Shown piece after piece: positions 61,010 to 64,000 of a stretch of DNA of 64,000 bases. Positions within the stretch are counted from its first letter, which is position 1; the number at the start of each line of letters is the position of its first letter. A program made the translations under genes and the position numbers. Source of the stretch: Gaiellasilicea sp963765705 (GTDB taxonomy: Bacteria > Actinomycetota > Thermoleophilia > Gaiellales > Gaiellaceae); NCBI GenBank assembly GCA_963765705.1, contig CAVXXJ010000004.1, forward strand, positions 1 to 64,000, given 5' to 3'. The notes under the pieces are model-generated. The model was given only the letters and a program-made list of their open reading frames with translations, made no database searches and had not been told where the DNA came from.

Positions 61010-61413
61010 GTGCAGCGAACATCGATCGTGTCCTGGGAGCAACCGACCCACGTCGGGAGTCTCCGGGAGAGGCGTGTCCTGCACGTCGAAACCGACACCT
61101 TCGTCGAGGCAACCCTGGAAGACAACTCCATCGAAGTGCACTGGGCCTCGACCGGAAATCGGCGATCACGGCCGCATGCGCGTACGAGTACGACGCGTAC
61201 CTGCTCGGCATCGACGCGCGAGACATGAGCCTAGTCGCCCTGGCTGAGGAGCTGGCCCGACTCGACGGCCGAGTTCCGGTCATTCTCATCGCAGACGATC
61301 CGAGGAGTCTGCCCCTGAGCCTCAACCTCACCTTCGTGAGACGCCCGTTCGCGCCCGGCGTGCTCCTTGGCGCGGTGGAAACCGCCTTGGGTGCCTATCG
61401 GGATGCCGCCTGA
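61010..61413 (+). pseudogene. Degenerate receiver-domain gene with frame change
   Basis: The first frame reads RRVLHVETDTFVEATLEDNSIEVHWASTG, a receiver N terminus in which the acidic pair has become ETD. One base change of frame near 61155 gives SAITAACAYEYDAYLLGIDARDMSLVALAEELARLDGRVPVILIADDPRSLPLSLNLTFVRRPFAPGVLLGAVETAL, with LGIDARD at the phospho-acceptor site and FVRRPFAPGVL in place of the KPF loop. Even without the shift, the altered active site suggests a pseudo-receiver. It overlaps the next receiver gene by one base (ATG at 61413). Confidence 0.6.
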
Positions 61414-61847
61414 TGTCAAACCGCGTTCGCGCCACAGGCGACGGGTCGAGGTCAGCCGTAGGCTCGCGCATCCTCCTTGTCGACGACGAGCAACTGCTCG
61501 CACGCAGTCTCGCCTACGCGCTCGAGCGGGAAGGATTTTTGGTCGAAGTCGCGACAGACGGGCAGGCCGCGGTCGAGGCTGCCACCTCCGGAGCCTTCAA
61601 CCTGATCCTTCTGGATCTCGGCCTGCCGATTCTGTCCGGCAGTGACGCCTGCGTCGCAATCCGTAAGCAGAGCGACGTCCCGATCATCATGCTGACCGCT
61701 AGAGACTCGAGCCACGACGTCGTGCTCGGACTCGAGCTTGGTGCCGATGACTATGTCACCAAGCCGTTCAGCTCGGCCGAACTGGTCGGCCGCATCCATG
61801 CCCTGCTGCGTCGTCACCAGCTCGCGCGCCACCATTCGGTGTCGTGA
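61413..61847 (+). CDS. Response regulator receiver, OmpR type, lacking its output domain
   Basis: 144 residues. Complete receiver: ILLVDDEQLLARSLAYALEREGF, FNLILLDLGLPILSGSDACVAIR (phospho-Asp), IIMLTARDSSHDVVLGLELGADDYVTKPFSSAELVGRIHALLRRHQ. It resembles the receiver of the intact regulator at 54821. The linker ends in LARHHSVS. In the next frame VIEIDASSAQVRFGRTA follows, the first strand of a winged-helix output domain, and then a stop at about 61910. The gene is therefore an OmpR-type regulator cut short by a frame shift and a 3' deletion. It could still act as a phosphate sink for the resident kinase. Confidence 0.75.
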   Translation: MSNRVRATGDGSRSAVGSRILLVDDEQLLARSLAYALEREGFLVEVATDGQAAVEAATSGAFNLILLDLGLPILSGSDACVAIRKQSDVPIIMLTARDSSHDVVLGLELGADDYVTKPFSSAELVGRIHALLRRHQLARHHSVS

Positions 61848-61920
61848 TCGAGATCGACGCGAGCTCCGCCCAAGTCCGATTCGGTAGAACGGCGTTTGGC
61901 AATTTTGGGTAGCTGCGATT

Positions 61921-61944
61921 GGAGGCCCCGTTTCCGAGGCCTCC
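61921..61944 (+). terminator. Hairpin after the truncated regulator
   Basis: GGAGGCC (61921-61927) pairs with GGCCTCC (61938-61944) around CCGTTTCCGA. It lies between the receiver gene and the convergent PRC-barrel gene and could end both transcripts. Confidence 0.6.
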
Positions 61945-61996
61945 AGGCGTTGCCGTCATTGCATTCGGTCATAGGCCGGTTAGGCCGGCTCTCATC

Positions 61997-62380
61997 CTAG
62001 ACGGCGTAGTGCTCGCCGATGAGGGCGTAGTAGCGAGCGTCATTGCCATGCGTTGCCGGATCGAACTCCGGTGCGCTCTCGATCTCCTCCGTCGTGCGGT
62101 CGAGAAAGACCGTCTCGGTATCGAGATCGATGTGCTCGATGATCCCGAACGGAAGCAGCAGCTTCTTACCTGCGATCGATGCCCCGCAGTCAACGATCAA
62201 GCGACCAATCCCTCCGGTCTCAGTGGCCTCATCGACCTTGCCGATTGCGGCGTCCTTTGACTCGACGGCAAAACCGACGACGACTGCGGCACCGACCGGC
62301 GGGTCGATCGGCTGCGTCCAGATGTCCGCCATCACGACGCCTGAAGCGGCGCGATCATGGGTGTTGTTGCGCTGGTCCAT
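61997..62380 (-). CDS. PRC-barrel-like domain protein
   Basis: 127 residues from ATG 62380, with a near-perfect AAGGAGGAG ribosome site. The core AAVVVGFAVESKDAAIGKVDEATETGGIGRLIVDCGASIAGKKLLLPFGIIEHIDLDTETVFLDRTTEEIESAPEFD is a PRC-barrel-like small beta barrel as found in photosynthetic reaction-centre H-like and stress proteins. No membrane segment. Function unknown. Upstream bases 62404-62414 (TTAAGCGTTCC) resemble one unit of the island's 11-bp repeats. Confidence 0.75.
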   Translation of the reverse strand: MDQRNNTHDRAASGVVMADIWTQPIDPPVGAAVVVGFAVESKDAAIGKVDEATETGGIGRLIVDCGASIAGKKLLLPFGIIEHIDLDTETVFLDRTTEEIESAPEFDPATHGNDARYYALIGEHYAV

Positions 62381-62603
62381 CGTTCTCCTCCTTTGTCGTT
62401 GCCTTAAGCGTTCCCCCGTCCCGGCGAGCAAAGCGCGACTTCAGCACTTTGAGAGCCTTAGCTGCCAGGAAGCTGATGCGGCCCGCGCTCGACCCAGCAC
62501 TGAGAGAGCCCGGCGCACGCCGGTCAACTCTGAAATACGCGCCGCCGTTCCTGGCACGCCCCTTACATCTTCCGCGCCGGGTCTGCGGTTACGGTGCGCG
62601 CAA

Positions 62604-63110
62604 TGAGACGCGGACTCGTCGTCGGCCTCGCCGCCAGCTCTTCTTCGCATTTCCTGTGCACGCTGGCGCATCGCCTGTTGTTCGCTACGGCATCCAGGAC
62701 GATGCCTGGTTGCTGTACGGGGAGGGGACCCTTGAGAGCCGGATCGAGACCCTCGACCGGCTCGGAGTCGACCTCGTGCGATTCACGATCGACTGGAGTG
62801 CGGTTGAGCCACAGCGCGGGACACGGACTGGAGCCGTATCGATCCGGTGCTTCGCGCTCTGCAGGCTCGCGGCGTCGGCGTCGTCGCGACGCTCTACGGC
62901 ACGCCGCGTTGGCGAACGGTGGTCGTTCGACCAACTGGGCGTCGACCTCCAGCTCGACGTTCGCATCCTTCGCAGGCGCAGCTGCGAGACGCTACCCGTG
63001 GGTCAAGGACTTGTTGATCTGGAACGAGCCGAACCAGCGGCGCTGGCCACGACCGACGACACCGAGCACATACGTGACGAAGTTGCTCCATCCGGCTCAC
63101 AGGCCTGCTA
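62604..63110 (+). pseudogene. Broken third copy of the GIQDDAWL-type glycoside hydrolase
   Basis: From ATG 62604 a signal-like start MRRGLVVGLA shifts frame into FFAFPVHAGASPVVRYGIQDDAWLLYGEGTLESRIETLDRLGVDLVRFTIDWSAVEPQ. A further shift near 62820 gives DWSRIDPVLRALQARGVGVVATLYGTPRW, and another near 62915 gives WANGGRSTNWA...ARRYPWVKDLLIWNEPNQRRWPRPTTPSTYVTKLLHPA. Homology to the paralogues at 2686 and 50350 then stops; the second half, including the nucleophile motif, is missing. A terminator-like hairpin starts exactly where similarity ends. Confidence 0.8.
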
Positions 63111-63112
63111 CG

Positions 63113-63139
63113 GAAAACGCCCTGGAAACGGGGCTTTTC
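63113..63139. terminator. Bidirectional terminator-like hairpin at the end of the broken glycosidase
   Basis: GAAAA-C-GCCC tggaaacg GGGC-TTTTC: arms 63113-63122 and 63131-63139, with one bulged base and T/A runs on both sides, the classic intrinsic-terminator form, otherwise absent in this GC-rich window. It marks the point where the pseudogene loses homology. Confidence 0.5.
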
Positions 63140-63839
63140 TATGCATACTGTTTCACCGGCGACTCGTCAGGCTCGCCCCGCGACGGGCCAGACGGCGGTT
63201 TCGTGGAACCGCTCGGCGCGGTCGCCCGGCGTGACCCTTGGTCGTGCCGGCTAAGAGCCGCTCCGCAAGACGAAACGTACCAGTGAGGCGAACCTCCGGC
63301 GGGACAGCCCGGATCGGCCGATACTCGGGCGAGCCCGAGCTATCCGCCAGGCACCGCTGTTGCAGGGGATTGTCCGCAAGCAGGTCCACGCCCGTTCTTG
63401 CGTTTCATGGCGCTGGCCGTTGCCCGCTCCATCCATACGCCGTTGCTACGTTGCCAATTTCGCAAACATGCGACGCACTCGTCGGACAAAAGTCGGCAGT
63501 CGCCCAGGATCTCGAACCGCTGGCCGACGCGCGAGTTGAAGGCGGCGACGCGACGCGGGACCCAGATGGGGGGCGGATGAGAACGCGCGCGGCAACCGCC
63601 CCCGATCGCGGCCGAGACCCGCGGATACTCGAGCGCCTAGCGCCAGTCGAAGGTCGGTAAGCGGGCGAGGACGTCGAAACCGGGAAAAACACCGAGCTGA
63701 ATCGGTCACCAAGGTGAGCAGAGCGGTAGCGACGAGGAGAACGACGAGCTCTCGACGACAAGCGTCGATGCGAGCGTTGGGTAGGAGCTGCCCGCGGGAA
63801 ACCCGCTTGCAGTTCCATTGAGGCGGGTATGCGACCCCT
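63140..63839. other. 700 bp without a recognisable gene
   Basis: Short open frames occur on both strands, but none shows a ribosome site, a known motif or the third-position G+C bias of the neighbours. The stretch near 63460-63570 encodes ISNRWPTRELKAATRRG in one frame, which I cannot place in any family. Probably the decayed right part of the accessory region. Confidence 0.5.
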
Positions 63840-64000
63840 ATGCGCGCCCGGATCCTCGCTTACGACGTCGGACTCGCTATCTGGGCGCTCGTCTGGATCG
63901 GGATGGGGTTCTTCGTCCACGAGAACGTGCGCGGGCTTGCCGAGCTTTCGGTCCCGGTGGTCAAGGCGAGCCGCGCACTTGACGAGACCGCGGAGGGACT
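63840..64000 (+). CDS. Hypothetical membrane protein, 3' part outside the window
   Basis: Open from ATG 63840 to the window edge (53 codons seen). The N terminus MRARILAYDVGLAIWALVWIGMGFFVHENV gives one membrane helix with a short basic inside end, followed by an amphipathic helix RGLAELSVPVVKASRALDETA. This start is typical of actinobacterial single- or two-pass proteins of unknown function. The rest is cut off, so no function is assigned. Confidence 0.55.
   Translation, partial: MRARILAYDVGLAIWALVWIGMGFFVHENVRGLAELSVPVVKASRALDETAEG

Noticed and set aside
63405..63920. 171-codon minus-strand frame near the right end
   Set aside because: Low-complexity Arg/Ser/Pro composition, no ribosome site, and it is antisense to the partial gene starting at 63840.

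Overview
The window is high-GC (roughly two thirds G+C or more), densely packed DNA with many 1-16 bp gene overlaps and frequent GTG/TTG starts. Gene content (class II ribonucleotide reductase, DUF6328, a divergent FtsH-like ATPase, WhiG/FliA-type sigma, F420/PPOX protein, several GIQDDAWL-type secreted glycosidases) fits Actinomycetota, most likely class Thermoleophilia (Gaiellales/Solirubrobacterales). That placement is inference from gene families, not from a marker gene.

Region 1 (1-16.6 kb) is mostly housekeeping. It holds the 3' part of nrdJ, a secreted glycosidase, a PIG-L deacetylase, a pair of XRE-TPR regulators with a tiny divergent peptide gene between them, an aldo/keto reductase - ornithine-cyclodeaminase-like - threonine-dehydratase-like operon, a sigma factor with DUF6328, and a YcaQ - Cys/Met PLP enzyme - MBL - MFS - PPOX run. 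Region 2 (16.6-22.6 kb, minus strand) is one operon: cation diffusion facilitator, SDR, amylo-alpha-1,6-glucosidase, glycosyltransferase, MATE. All but the first are broken by many frame changes, some in compensating pairs, which looks more like poor base accuracy than decay.

Region 3 (22.7-38.3 kb, plus strand) is a long carbohydrate operon: two ABC sugar importers with their own lipoproteins and permeases but one ATPase between them, a secreted glycoamylase-family protein, a GH39-like enzyme, a flavoprotein, a membrane-anchored beta-helix, a short GH15-like protein and DUF4032. Region 4 (38.3-46.6 kb) has cyclophilin, an M48 protease, an FtsH-like AAA+ protease with a membrane partner, a GntR regulator facing a triple GGATCC-centred operator in front of isocitrate lyase, a lone receiver protein and a DUF2087 regulator with 10-bp iterons.

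Region 5 (46.7-64 kb) is accessory. It begins with four secreted-protein genes that form two tandem copies of the same gene pair, driven by three promoters with identical internal spacing. A 3' fragment of tRNA-Val (anticodon TAC) at 49.7 kb looks like an attachment-site scar. Beyond it lie degraded genes (histidine kinase tail, metallophosphoesterase, receiver, winged-helix protein, glycosidase) mixed with intact ones (L,D-transpeptidase, an OmpR-type two-component system, RTX and Ig-like secreted proteins, an O-antigen-ligase-like polymerase, a PRC-barrel protein). Direct repeats at 11-bp pitch (T-G-A cores) recur in front of several of these units and are a candidate regulon of the resident two-component system.

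The two most novel candidates are the XRE-TPR/peptide locus at 5.0-7.1 kb, which has the layout of an RRNPP-type quorum-sensing module, and the 11-bp-repeat regulon of the 50-62 kb island. Both rest on sequence pattern alone.
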